A stretch of 14,194 bases of DNA from Amylibacter sp. (lineage in GTDB: Bacteria; Pseudomonadota; Alphaproteobacteria; Rhodobacterales; Rhodobacteraceae), in NCBI GenBank assembly GCA_030625465.1, contig DAOUQS010000019.1:1-14194 (forward strand), written 5' to 3'. The first letter of the stretch is position 1; every line of letters starts with the position of its first letter. Positions 8,361 to 14,194 of this stretch are shown here, piece after piece. The notes under the pieces were generated by a model. It had not been told where the DNA came from. It saw nothing but the letters and a program-made list of their open reading frames with translations, and made no database searches. The position numbers and the translations under genes were made by a program.

Positions 8361-9064
8361 ATGATCACACCCAACTGGTCACGATCCTTGACGATTCCCA
8401 CGAAATACGGGAAATTTTATCCGTCGCATTGCAAAATGCAGGCTTTGAAACCAAATGCTTTGGGCGCGCGACAGAGTTTGAACACGCGATCAGAACCATG
8501 TCGCCACAGGTTTGCATTGTCGACCTTGGTCTGCCCGACAAAGACGGATTATCGCTGGTCAATAAACTGGCCCTTGATAGCGGTGCTGCAATTATCATCA
8601 TATCCGGCCGCTCGATGCTACAAGACAAGATTGTCGGGTTGGAACTTGGTGCCGATGACTACATCACCAAACCGTTTGAAGCGGCCGAAGTGGTCGCGCG
8701 CGTGCGTGCTTTGCTACGCCGCAGCAAAGTTGACAAAAACAAACCTGCTGATCAGATCATACGGTTTTCAGGCTGGATTGCGGACTTTGACCAACATATT
8801 TTAACCTCGCCTGCGGGCAAGGTTCAAAGCCTGTCTTTCGCCGAGGCTCAGGTTCTGCATCTGTTTTTATCAGCCCCTAACCGCCTGATTTCACGTGAAC
8901 ATATGCTTGAAAAACTGGGAGGCACCGCCAGCGACAATTTTGAACGGGCAATGGACGTACGGGTGTCTAGACTGCGCACAAAACTTCAGGATGACCCGCA
9001 AAACCCGAAAATTATCAAAACGATTTATGGTGCGGGTTATATCTTTATAGGCGACATGGTTTAG
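8357..9064 (+). CDS. OmpR-family response regulator
   Basis: This 235-residue transcription factor is the evident partner of the kinase, sharing an ATGA overlap with its gene. Receiver residues 1-120 carry the acidic pair D12/D13, phospho-acceptor D56 (VDLGLPDKDG), S83 in the Thr/Ser position and K105 in the ITKPF motif. The winged-helix output domain covers about 135-233, with the recognition region FERAMDVRVSRLRTKL and the wing IIKTIYGAGYIF, both standard for OmpR/PhoB proteins. Phosphorylation should promote dimerisation and DNA binding, typically at direct repeats. Likely targets are its own operon and the divergent ligase/transporter operon, but this is inference from position. The gene ends 5 bases from the convergent channel gene with no obvious terminator hairpin between. 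Confidence 0.93.
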   Translation: MNDHTQLVTILDDSHEIREILSVALQNAGFETKCFGRATEFEHAIRTMSPQVCIVDLGLPDKDGLSLVNKLALDSGAAIIIISGRSMLQDKIVGLELGADDYITKPFEAAEVVARVRALLRRSKVDKNKPADQIIRFSGWIADFDQHILTSPAGKVQSLSFAEAQVLHLFLSAPNRLISREHMLEKLGGTASDNFERAMDVRVSRLRTKLQDDPQNPKIIKTIYGAGYIFIGDMV

Positions 9065-9069
9065 GGCCG

Positions 9070-9501
9070 CTAGATTTTATCCCAAGGCAACAACCGACCC
9101 AGAAGCCCCGCCAGAAACGCCGTGCTTAACCCGATATTCAACAGTCCCGTAACCGAGGCCATGGCCCCGTACACCCGAAAATCTGTATCAAGAATAATGT
9201 CGCCATACCCAAGCGTTGTGTATGTGGTCAGCGCAAAATAAACCGCATCGCCAACGCGCGGAATAGCTTTGAAAATAACGAATGAAAACGCCAGAATCCA
9301 GACCTGAATCGTATGTGAAATAATCACAAAGCCAAAAGCCTTGCCCAGCAAAATCCCTAAACGGACTTTGCTGGAATACCGTAGCAACTTCGGCCCCAGA
9401 ATTTTCAGCAATGACGTTGACCAGATAATAACAACGATATGGACCACCGAGCAGATCCCCAGCACCACACTTCCCCAAAAAATCTGTACCGCTATCGTCA
9501 T
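9070..9501 (-). CDS. Small potassium-channel-like membrane protein
   Basis: This protein has 143 residues from the chosen start. Hydrophobic segments lie at about 5-30, 51-77 and 110-134. Between the last two is a pore loop with the K+ selectivity filter TTYTTLGYGD (filter residues TLGYG at 96-100), as in the Ion_trans_2 family. Such proteins form tetrameric inner-membrane channels that pass K+; here there is no voltage sensor and no RCK/TrkA-N regulatory domain, so it is a minimal pore. The start at 9501 (MTIAVQIF) is preferred because it leads straight into the first helix. The alternative at 9558 would add 19 polar residues, overlap the regulator gene and lack a ribosome site. Only a weak GGAATGGCAAG precedes 9501. 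It lies 34 bases downstream of the AraC-type regulator on the same strand and is probably co-transcribed with it. Confidence 0.82.
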   Translation of the reverse strand: MTIAVQIFWGSVVLGICSVVHIVVIIWSTSLLKILGPKLLRYSSKVRLGILLGKAFGFVIISHTIQVWILAFSFVIFKAIPRVGDAVYFALTTYTTLGYGDIILDTDFRVYGAMASVTGLLNIGLSTAFLAGLLGRLLPWDKI

Positions 9502-9535
9502 CTTGCCATTCCATTCCGGACCTGCATTCGGATTG

Positions 9536-10543
9536 CTATACCGAAGGGACAGGTGCATTTTTCGTTACACGAAACATATTTATTCGTTCACGGTCTTCAA
9601 GCGGGGCGACACCAAACTCTTCCTTATAATACTTCACCATCGGGGCCGCAGTGGCATACCCGACCGCAAGCGCAATTTCGGAAATGTTATCGCCTGAATA
9701 CAGCACCAACTGGCGCGCTGCATGCATTCTTTTGCTTCGGTAAAAATTCATCGGACTTTGACCGGTTGCCTGTTTGAATTTCCGTTCCATCTGGCGCGCC
9801 GACAGGCCGATTATATCTGCAACCTCGGTTATACTGATAGGATCGTCAAAACCTTCCGAAAACAATTGCACGGCTTTTTGGACCGGCTTGGGTAGCATAT
9901 CACTGGTGCTGCTGGAATGTGATGTGGGAATGCGTTGTTGCACACCTGCACCGCGCACAAGCGGGTGTTGGAACCAGCAAGCAACCTCGGTCATCACTTC
10001 CGCGCTTAATTCCTGCGCAATTAAATTCAGCATCGCATCGAACCCGGCCGCGGCACCAGAAACGGTCAGGCGGGTACGGTCCGAAAAAATCACATCGTCA
10101 ATGGTCTCGATCGCGGGGAACTCTGCTTCAAATGCGGCCCGGTAACACCAATGCACGCTACAAGTATAACCTTCCAGCAAGCCGGTGCGCGCAAGTGGAA
10201 AAACCCCGCCGCTGATACCACCGATCTTCATGCCATGCTGCACCAGACGGCGCAAAATACCGTTAGAGGTCTTGGGATTGTCGAATTCAGATTGCGGCGC
10301 ACCTAGCAAAAACACATAATCCAGCCCCTGCACATCAGCCAAAGCGATATCCGGGTCAAACCCGATATCCGCACTGGATGTCACCCGGGCAGCAGTTTCA
10401 CCGATCAGTTGCCAGTCAAAAGCAGTGCGCCCGATAATTTCATTAGCCGCCCGCAAAGGTTCAATCATCGAGGTCAGACAAGACATCGGAAAGCCGTGGA
10501 ATATCAAAAAACCAAGTCGTTTTATTTTTTGCGGCGCATTCAT
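9536..10543 (-). CDS. GlxA/GbdR-type AraC-family regulator (DJ-1/PfpI-like sensor plus HTH)
   Basis: From the chosen start the protein has 335 residues. The N-terminal part (about 8-180) is a DJ-1/PfpI-like domain (RLGFLIFHGFPMSCLTSMIE, then LDYVFLLGAP). The nucleophile-elbow region reads GGISGGVFPLARTGLL and has no Cys, so it is a ligand sensor rather than an enzyme. The C-terminal 100 residues hold the double helix-turn-helix of AraC/XylS proteins (ISITEVADIIGLSARQMERK, then ISEIALAVGYATAAPMVKYY). Relatives include GbdR, SouR and ArgR of Pseudomonas; GbdR and SouR activate glycine betaine and sarcosine catabolism. Its divergence from soxBDA makes it the probable activator of that operon, with sarcosine, dimethylglycine or betaine as ligand (inferred). 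The start is uncertain: 10585 would add 14 residues but has no ribosome site, and 10543 has only AGGG at a long spacing. Confidence 0.88.
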   Translation of the reverse strand: MNAPQKIKRLGFLIFHGFPMSCLTSMIEPLRAANEIIGRTAFDWQLIGETAARVTSSADIGFDPDIALADVQGLDYVFLLGAPQSEFDNPKTSNGILRRLVQHGMKIGGISGGVFPLARTGLLEGYTCSVHWCYRAAFEAEFPAIETIDDVIFSDRTRLTVSGAAAGFDAMLNLIAQELSAEVMTEVACWFQHPLVRGAGVQQRIPTSHSSSTSDMLPKPVQKAVQLFSEGFDDPISITEVADIIGLSARQMERKFKQATGQSPMNFYRSKRMHAARQLVLYSGDNISEIALAVGYATAAPMVKYYKEEFGVAPLEDRERINMFRVTKNAPVPSV

Positions 10544-10648
10544 GCTATAGACATACCCTATTGCCCGAACCCTGCAACCATTCATGAAGAAAATCGCATT
10601 TGTATCATTTCAGGTGGCGCATGGGCATCTAATAGTGACCCCACTTGC

Positions 10649-10674
10649 AAACTAAACCAGTAAACTAATTTAGT
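10649..10674. repeat. Direct repeat AAACTAA plus ACTAA-T-TTAGT dyad, candidate activator site
   Basis: AAACTAA occurs at 10649-10655 and again at 10662-10668, a 13-base period. The second copy runs into the exact dyad ACTAA-T-TTAGT (10664-10674). AraC-family activators usually bind two direct-repeat half sites upstream of the -35 element. These repeats end about 50 bases upstream of the candidate soxB -35 box, somewhat farther than typical. The AT-rich context raises the chance of coincidence. Confidence 0.3.
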
Positions 10675-10725
10675 ATTTCAAGCACCTTCACGTGTCGGAT
10701 AAATTTCCAACGCTGTCGTAAACGG

Positions 10726-10754
10726 TTGGGACACAGGCAACCTGTTTTTATAGC
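10726..10754 (+). promoter_or_regulatory. Candidate soxB promoter
   Basis: TTGGGA (10726-10731) and TATAGC (10749-10754) are 17 bases apart and each matches four of six bases of the sigma-70 consensus. Transcription would begin roughly 20 bases before the soxB start codon. A perfect dyad, ACAGG-CAA-CCTGT (10733-10745), fills the spacer, where a repressor would block polymerase. The weak -35 box fits a promoter that needs an activator. Confidence 0.4.
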
Positions 10755-10755
10755 C

Positions 10756-10768
10756 TGTTCACAGAACA
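10756..10768. promoter_or_regulatory. TGTTC-ACA-GAACA dyad next to the soxB ribosome site
   Basis: An exact 5-3-5 inverted repeat directly follows the candidate -10 box and touches the AAGGA ribosome site of soxB (10768-10772, nine bases before the ATG). It could be an operator, or in the mRNA a weak hairpin; short arms make coincidence possible. Confidence 0.25.
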
Positions 10769-10781
10769 AGGATGATCCCCA

Positions 10782-12032
10782 ATGCGTTTTTCAGGTTTTA
10801 AAGTCATCAAAGAGGCTTTGACGGGCCATAAGGGTTGGGGGCCGCAATGGCGCGATCCCGAACCGAAACCGCATTATGACATCATCATTATCGGTGGCGG
10901 CGGTCATGGGCTTGCAACCGCCTATTATCTGGCCAAAGAGTTCGGTCAGAAAAACATCGCCGTGATTGAAAAAGGCTGGATCGGCGGCGGCAATGTGGGC
11001 CGTAATACCACCATTATCCGTTCGAATTATTTGCTGGACGGCAATGAGCCGTTTTATGAATTTTCACTCAAGCTCTGGGAAAAGCTGGAACAGGATTTCA
11101 ACTATAACGCCATGGTCAGCCAACGCGGCATTCTGAACCTTGTGCATACAGACGGGCAGCGCGATGCGTTTATCCGGCGCGGAAATGCAATGATCCTGAA
11201 TGGGGCCGATGCCGAATATATGACGGCCGATCAGTTGCGCGCAGAACTGCCGTTCCTGAATTTCGACAATGCCCGCTTCCCGATCAAAGGCGGCCTTGCC
11301 CAGCGGCGCGGCGGCACAGTGCGCCATGATGCGGTTGCCTGGGGCTATGCCCGCGGTGCCGATCAACGCGGTGTGGATATTATCCAGAACTGCGAAGTTA
11401 CAGGCTTTCGCATCAAAGGGGGCAAATGTCTGGGCGTTGAAACGTCACGCGGCTTTATCGGCGCCAACAAAATAGGCACTGCCGTTGCAGGTTCATCCGG
11501 TCGCCTGATGGCCAAGGCGGACATGCGCCTGCCAATAGAAAGCCACGTCTTGCAAGCCTTCGTATCCGAAGGTCTGAAACCTGTCATCCCCGGCGTCATC
11601 ACATTCGGTGCGGGTCATTTCTATGTCAGCCAGTCAGACAAAGGCGGTCTGGTGTTTGGCGGCGACCTGGACGGCTACAACACCTACGCCCAACGTGGCA
11701 ACCTGCCAGTGGTTGAGGACGTCTGCGAAAGTGGCATGGCGATCATGCCAATGATCGGACGCACCCGCCTGTTACGCATGTGGGGCGGGGTGATGGACAT
11801 GTCGATGGACGGATCACCCTTCATCGACAAAACCCACATAGACGGGCTCTATTTCAACGGCGGCTGGTGTTATGGTGGTTTCAAAGCCACGCCCGCATCG
11901 GGCTATTGCTTCGCCCATTTGCTGGCCAAAGACGAACCGCACGAAACTGCCACCGAATACCGGTTAGACCGCTTCCAGCGCGGCCATATGATCGACGAAA
12001 AAGGGATGGGCGCACAGCCCAATTTACACTGA
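10782..12032 (+). CDS. soxB: Sarcosine oxidase subunit beta
   Basis: This is the catalytic flavoprotein subunit of heterotetrameric sarcosine oxidase. It oxidatively demethylates sarcosine to glycine, with tetrahydrofolate accepting the C1 unit in the holoenzyme. The 416-residue length matches the family. The FAD-binding Rossmann motif IIIIGGGGHGLATAYYLAKE begins near 34, followed by the SoxB hallmark GNVGRNTTIIRSNYLL (70-85). H182 in RGGTVRHDAVAWGYARG sits in the context of the His that carries covalent FMN in characterised enzymes. The flavin-contacting C-terminal region includes GGVMDMSMDGSPFIDKT and FNGGWCYGGFKATPASG. AAGGA lies nine bases before the ATG. It is the first gene of soxBDA, one base from soxD. 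A close relative acting on dimethylglycine or another N-methyl amine cannot be excluded. Confidence 0.95.
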   Translation: MRFSGFKVIKEALTGHKGWGPQWRDPEPKPHYDIIIIGGGGHGLATAYYLAKEFGQKNIAVIEKGWIGGGNVGRNTTIIRSNYLLDGNEPFYEFSLKLWEKLEQDFNYNAMVSQRGILNLVHTDGQRDAFIRRGNAMILNGADAEYMTADQLRAELPFLNFDNARFPIKGGLAQRRGGTVRHDAVAWGYARGADQRGVDIIQNCEVTGFRIKGGKCLGVETSRGFIGANKIGTAVAGSSGRLMAKADMRLPIESHVLQAFVSEGLKPVIPGVITFGAGHFYVSQSDKGGLVFGGDLDGYNTYAQRGNLPVVEDVCESGMAIMPMIGRTRLLRMWGGVMDMSMDGSPFIDKTHIDGLYFNGGWCYGGFKATPASGYCFAHLLAKDEPHETATEYRLDRFQRGHMIDEKGMGAQPNLH

Positions 12033-12033
12033 T

Positions 12034-12321
12034 ATGATTATAAACCATCCCATCCTTGGCCCACGCGACGCACAGGAATTCACCTATCTGGGTGATGCAT
12101 CATTATTGAACCGTCCTGATTGGCAAGCCGAAGACGCTGCCGAAAAGTTCCATGATTACACATACCTGCGCGATAATCCCGCAGGCGACCACCGCGAACT
12201 TTGGTACCACGAACAGGGCGATCGCAGCTGGCTGGTTGTGACCCGCAACACCCTGACCCATGAAATTTCAAAGGTCGAGCTGGCAAGTGATGTCGCCCGC
12301 GCAATGGGGAACAGCAAATGA
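12034..12321 (+). CDS. soxD: Sarcosine oxidase subunit delta, variant lacking the zinc ligands
   Basis: This 95-residue protein is the small structural subunit of heterotetrameric sarcosine oxidase. It is recognised from its position between soxB and soxA, its size, and family features: GPRDAQEFTYLGDASLLNRP near the N terminus, then YLRDNPAGDHRELWYHEQ and VVTRNTLTHEI. In characterised SoxD the zinc is held by Cys-Pro-x-Cys near the N terminus and by a His and a Cys near residues 59 and 63. Here the first pair reads HPIL (H5, L8) and the second H59/D63, and the protein contains no cysteine. Zinc binding in the usual way is therefore unlikely. The gene starts one base after the soxB stop, has no clear ribosome site, and ends in an ATGA overlap with soxA, so translation is probably coupled on both sides. 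Confidence 0.88.
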   Translation: MIINHPILGPRDAQEFTYLGDASLLNRPDWQAEDAAEKFHDYTYLRDNPAGDHRELWYHEQGDRSWLVVTRNTLTHEISKVELASDVARAMGNSK

Positions 12322-14194
12322 CCCAGACCAACCGTTTGACAGGTGGTCTGATAGACCACACAAAACCGCTAAATTTCACCTTTGACGGCAAACCCTATCA
12401 GGGCTGTCAGGGCGATACACTCGCCTCGGCCCTATTGGCCAATAATGTGCGCCTGATGGGCCGCTCGTTCAAATACCACCGCCCGCGCGGGCCTTTAACC
12501 GCCGGCTCCGAGGAACCAAATGCACTGGTCGAATTGGGCGCAGGGGCCCGCCAGGAACCCAACACGCGCGCCACCACAGCAGAGCTTTTTGACGGTTTAA
12601 CCGCCAACAGTCAAAACCGCTGGCCGTCATTAAAGTTCGATGCAATGGCGATCAACGACCGTTTTTCCAACTTCCTGACCGCAGGGTTTTACTACAAAAC
12701 CTTCATGTGGCCGGCCGCATTTTGGGAAAAAGTCTATGAACCTATCATCCGCAAGGCCGCAGGCCTTGGATCAATTTCAATGCTCGATGACCCCGATGTC
12801 TACGACAAAGGTTTCCTGCATTGCGACCTATTAATCATCGGCGCGGGCCCCGCAGGATTGGCCGCTGCCCTGACCGCAGGACGCGCAGGCGCAAACGTCA
12901 TTCTGGCAGATGAAGATTACGCTTATGGCGGCCGCCTGAACGCGGAAACATACACGCTTAATGATGCCCCCGCGACTGACTGGATTGCCGCAACTTTGGC
13001 CGAACTGAACAGCCTGCCAAACGTGCGCACCATGGCGCGCACCACCGTAATCGGCGCGTTTGACCACGGCATATACGGCGCGGTCGAACGGGTATCCGAC
13101 CACCTTGCAACGCCCGCCCCTGACAAACCGCGCCAAATCCTGTGGCGCATCTACACCAAACGCACATTGCTGTGCGCAGGTGCCATTGAACGGCCCATTG
13201 CGTTCGAAAACAACGACCGTCCGGGCATCATGCTGGCAGGGGCAATCCGGTCTTACGCCAACCGCTGGGCCGCAACCCCCGCCCAACAAATCGCGATTTT
13301 CACCAACAATGACGACGGCCACCGCACGGCCCTAGACTTGATCGCCAAAGGCGTGAAAGTCTCGGCCATAATAGACACCCGCACAGACGCCCCAAGCTTT
13401 TCTGAAGCCGAGGTTCTGGCCGGTGCCCAAGTCACCAACTCACTTGGTCGCTTGGGTCTAAAACAACTGACGGTACAACTGGCAGACGGTTCAACCCGCC
13501 ATGTGCAATGCGAAGCATTAGGTGTATCAGGTGGCTGGAATCCCAATGTCCATATCAGCAGCCACCAACGTGGCCGCCCTGCATGGGACGCCGATATCGC
13601 CGCCTTTATTCCCGGCAAAGACGGCCCGCCCGGCCTGTCTGTTGCAGGGGCCGCCGCAGGCATATTCTCGACCGCTGGTGCTTTGAAAAGCGGCGCAAAA
13701 TCCGCTGTGGCCGCACTAAAAGACCTAGGCATCAACGCCAAAGCTGCAAGGTTGCCAAGGGCCGAGGACGCGCCAGTAAACCTGCAACCGTTCTGGCATG
13801 TGAAATCCGGCAAAGGCCGTGCATGGCTGGATCAGCAAAATGATGTCACTGTGAAGGACGTGAAACTGGCGCATCAGGAAAACTTCCAGTCGGTTGAACA
13901 CCTGAAACGCTACACCACGCTGGGCATGGCGACAGATCAGGGCAAAACCTCGAATATGGGCGGCCTTGCGGTCATGGCTGAACTGACGGGAAAATCTATT
14001 CCGCAGGTCGGCAACACCATCTTTCGCCCACCCTACACACCCGTTGCCATTGGCGCATTCGGGGGGCGTGCTGTGGGTAAAAACTTCCATCCGGTGCGCA
14101 AATCCCCCAGCCACGTCTGGGCCGCAGAACAAGGTGCGGTTTTCGTCGAGGTCGGCAACTGGCTACGCGCCCAATGGTACCCGCAAAAGAACGA
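12318..14194 (+). CDS. soxA: Sarcosine oxidase subunit alpha, 5' part (runs off the window)
   Basis: The frame opens with ATG at 12318, overlapping the soxD stop (ATGA), and stays open to the last base: 625 codons of a protein usually near 1000 residues. Residues 15-95 form the ferredoxin-like N-terminal fold (FTFDGKPYQGCQGDTLASAL, then FKYHRPRG); its single Cys (30) means no 2Fe-2S cluster there. An aromatic-rich linker with YYKTFMWPAAFWEKVYEP follows. The dinucleotide-binding motif LIIGAGPAGLAAALTAGRAG begins at about 172, for the NAD+ seen in characterised SoxA. The second part of this nucleotide-binding module contains CAGAIERPIAFENNDRPGIM and ends near VAGAAAGIFSTAGALKSG. After it, residues from about 530 begin the GcvT-like tetrahydrofolate domain (YTTLGMATDQGKTSNMGG; RPPYTPVAIGAF), which passes formaldehyde to folate. 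The rest and soxG should lie past the right edge. Confidence 0.94.
   Translation, partial: MTQTNRLTGGLIDHTKPLNFTFDGKPYQGCQGDTLASALLANNVRLMGRSFKYHRPRGPLTAGSEEPNALVELGAGARQEPNTRATTAELFDGLTANSQNRWPSLKFDAMAINDRFSNFLTAGFYYKTFMWPAAFWEKVYEPIIRKAAGLGSISMLDDPDVYDKGFLHCDLLIIGAGPAGLAAALTAGRAGANVILADEDYAYGGRLNAETYTLNDAPATDWIAATLAELNSLPNVRTMARTTVIGAFDHGIYGAVERVSDHLATPAPDKPRQILWRIYTKRTLLCAGAIERPIAFENNDRPGIMLAGAIRSYANRWAATPAQQIAIFTNNDDGHRTALDLIAKGVKVSAIIDTRTDAPSFSEAEVLAGAQVTNSLGRLGLKQLTVQLADGSTRHVQCEALGVSGGWNPNVHISSHQRGRPAWDADIAAFIPGKDGPPGLSVAGAAAGIFSTAGALKSGAKSAVAALKDLGINAKAARLPRAEDAPVNLQPFWHVKSGKGRAWLDQQNDVTVKDVKLAHQENFQSVEHLKRYTTLGMATDQGKTSNMGGLAVMAELTGKSIPQVGNTIFRPPYTPVAIGAFGGRAVGKNFHPVRKSPSHVWAAEQGAVFVEVGNWLRAQWYPQKN

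Larger units (their letters stand above)
10544..10781. promoter_or_regulatory. Divergent regulator/soxB control region
   Basis: These 238 bases separate the AraC-type regulator from soxB. The middle is AT-rich and contains repeated AAACTAA elements; the soxB-proximal part contains a candidate promoter and two short dyads, each listed separately. I see no riboswitch-like structure and no small open frame with a credible ribosome site. Confidence 0.6.

Noticed and set aside
9062..9072. Possible bidirectional terminator between the response regulator and channel genes
   Set aside because: Only five bases separate the stop codons and no hairpin with a T-run is visible there.
10150..10240. Missing catalytic Cys in the DJ-1/PfpI-like domain of the AraC-type regulator as a sign of gene decay
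   Set aside because: GlxA/ArgR/GbdR-type regulators commonly lack the nucleophile; the domain serves as a sensor and the frame is intact.
12831..13322. 163-codon minus-strand open frame with many Cys residues
   Set aside because: The Cys content arises from reversed Ala/Thr codons of soxA; no ribosome site or domain supports it.
13253..13813. 186-codon minus-strand open frame opposite soxA
   Set aside because: soxA reads continuously through this stretch with clear family motifs; the antisense product is low-complexity (Ala, Pro, Ser, Arg) and resembles nothing I know.
1..14194. CRISPR arrays, insertion sequences, att sites, tRNAs or phage genes
   Set aside because: I looked for regularly spaced repeats, transposase motifs, terminal inverted repeats and tRNA-like folds on both strands and saw none; genes are densely packed and compositionally even by eye.

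Overview
The window looks like chromosomal DNA from a marine alphaproteobacterium, most likely a Rhodobacterales (Roseobacter-group) relative. The grounds are the moderate GC content (roughly half, judged by eye), the gene set, and two familiar neighbourhoods: an acyl-CoA ligase fused into a Liv-type ABC transporter operon, and a soxBDA sarcosine oxidase operon divergent from a GlxA-type AraC regulator. The genus cannot be fixed from this sequence alone. There are no tRNA or rRNA genes, CRISPR arrays, insertion sequences or phage genes, and no gene-free stretch reaches 300 bases.

Left half, minus strand (about 6261 down to 28): a tightly packed operon read right to left. It encodes an AMP-forming acyl-CoA synthetase, a LivG-type ATPase, LivH- and LivM-type permeases and a periplasmic substrate-binding protein. 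The first junction is an ATGA overlap and LivH/LivM are 2 bases apart. A 7-bp stem-loop follows the LivM stop codon, before the binding-protein gene. The second ATPase (LivF) is not in the window and probably lies beyond base 1. The ligase suggests that the imported compound is a carboxylic acid activated to its CoA thioester, rather than an amino acid.

Middle, plus strand (6435 to 9064): diverging from that operon is a two-gene signalling operon. It encodes a soluble hybrid sensor kinase (two PAS-like regions, kinase core, receiver) and an OmpR-type response regulator, joined by an ATGA overlap. The 173-base divergent region holds three closely spaced perfect inverted repeats. The natural inference is that the two-component system senses substrate or metabolic state and controls the ligase/transporter operon.

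Right half: a small three-helix potassium-channel-like protein (minus strand, convergent with the response regulator) sits just downstream of a GlxA/GbdR-type regulator. That regulator diverges from soxB-soxD-soxA (plus strand), which encodes heterotetrameric sarcosine oxidase. soxA runs off the right edge after 625 codons; soxG and folate/C1 genes are expected beyond it. The SoxD protein is notable because it lacks three of the four zinc ligands of characterised SoxD. The sox intergenic region carries a candidate promoter with dyad elements inside and after it.

Taken together the window joins two catabolic uptake/oxidation modules of a heterotroph: carboxylate import plus CoA activation, and methylated-amine (glycine betaine to dimethylglycine to sarcosine) demethylation. 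Each has its own divergent regulator. I see no wholly unknown system. The most unusual points are the zinc-less SoxD, the regulator/channel pairing, and the kinase-controlled ligase/transporter arrangement.
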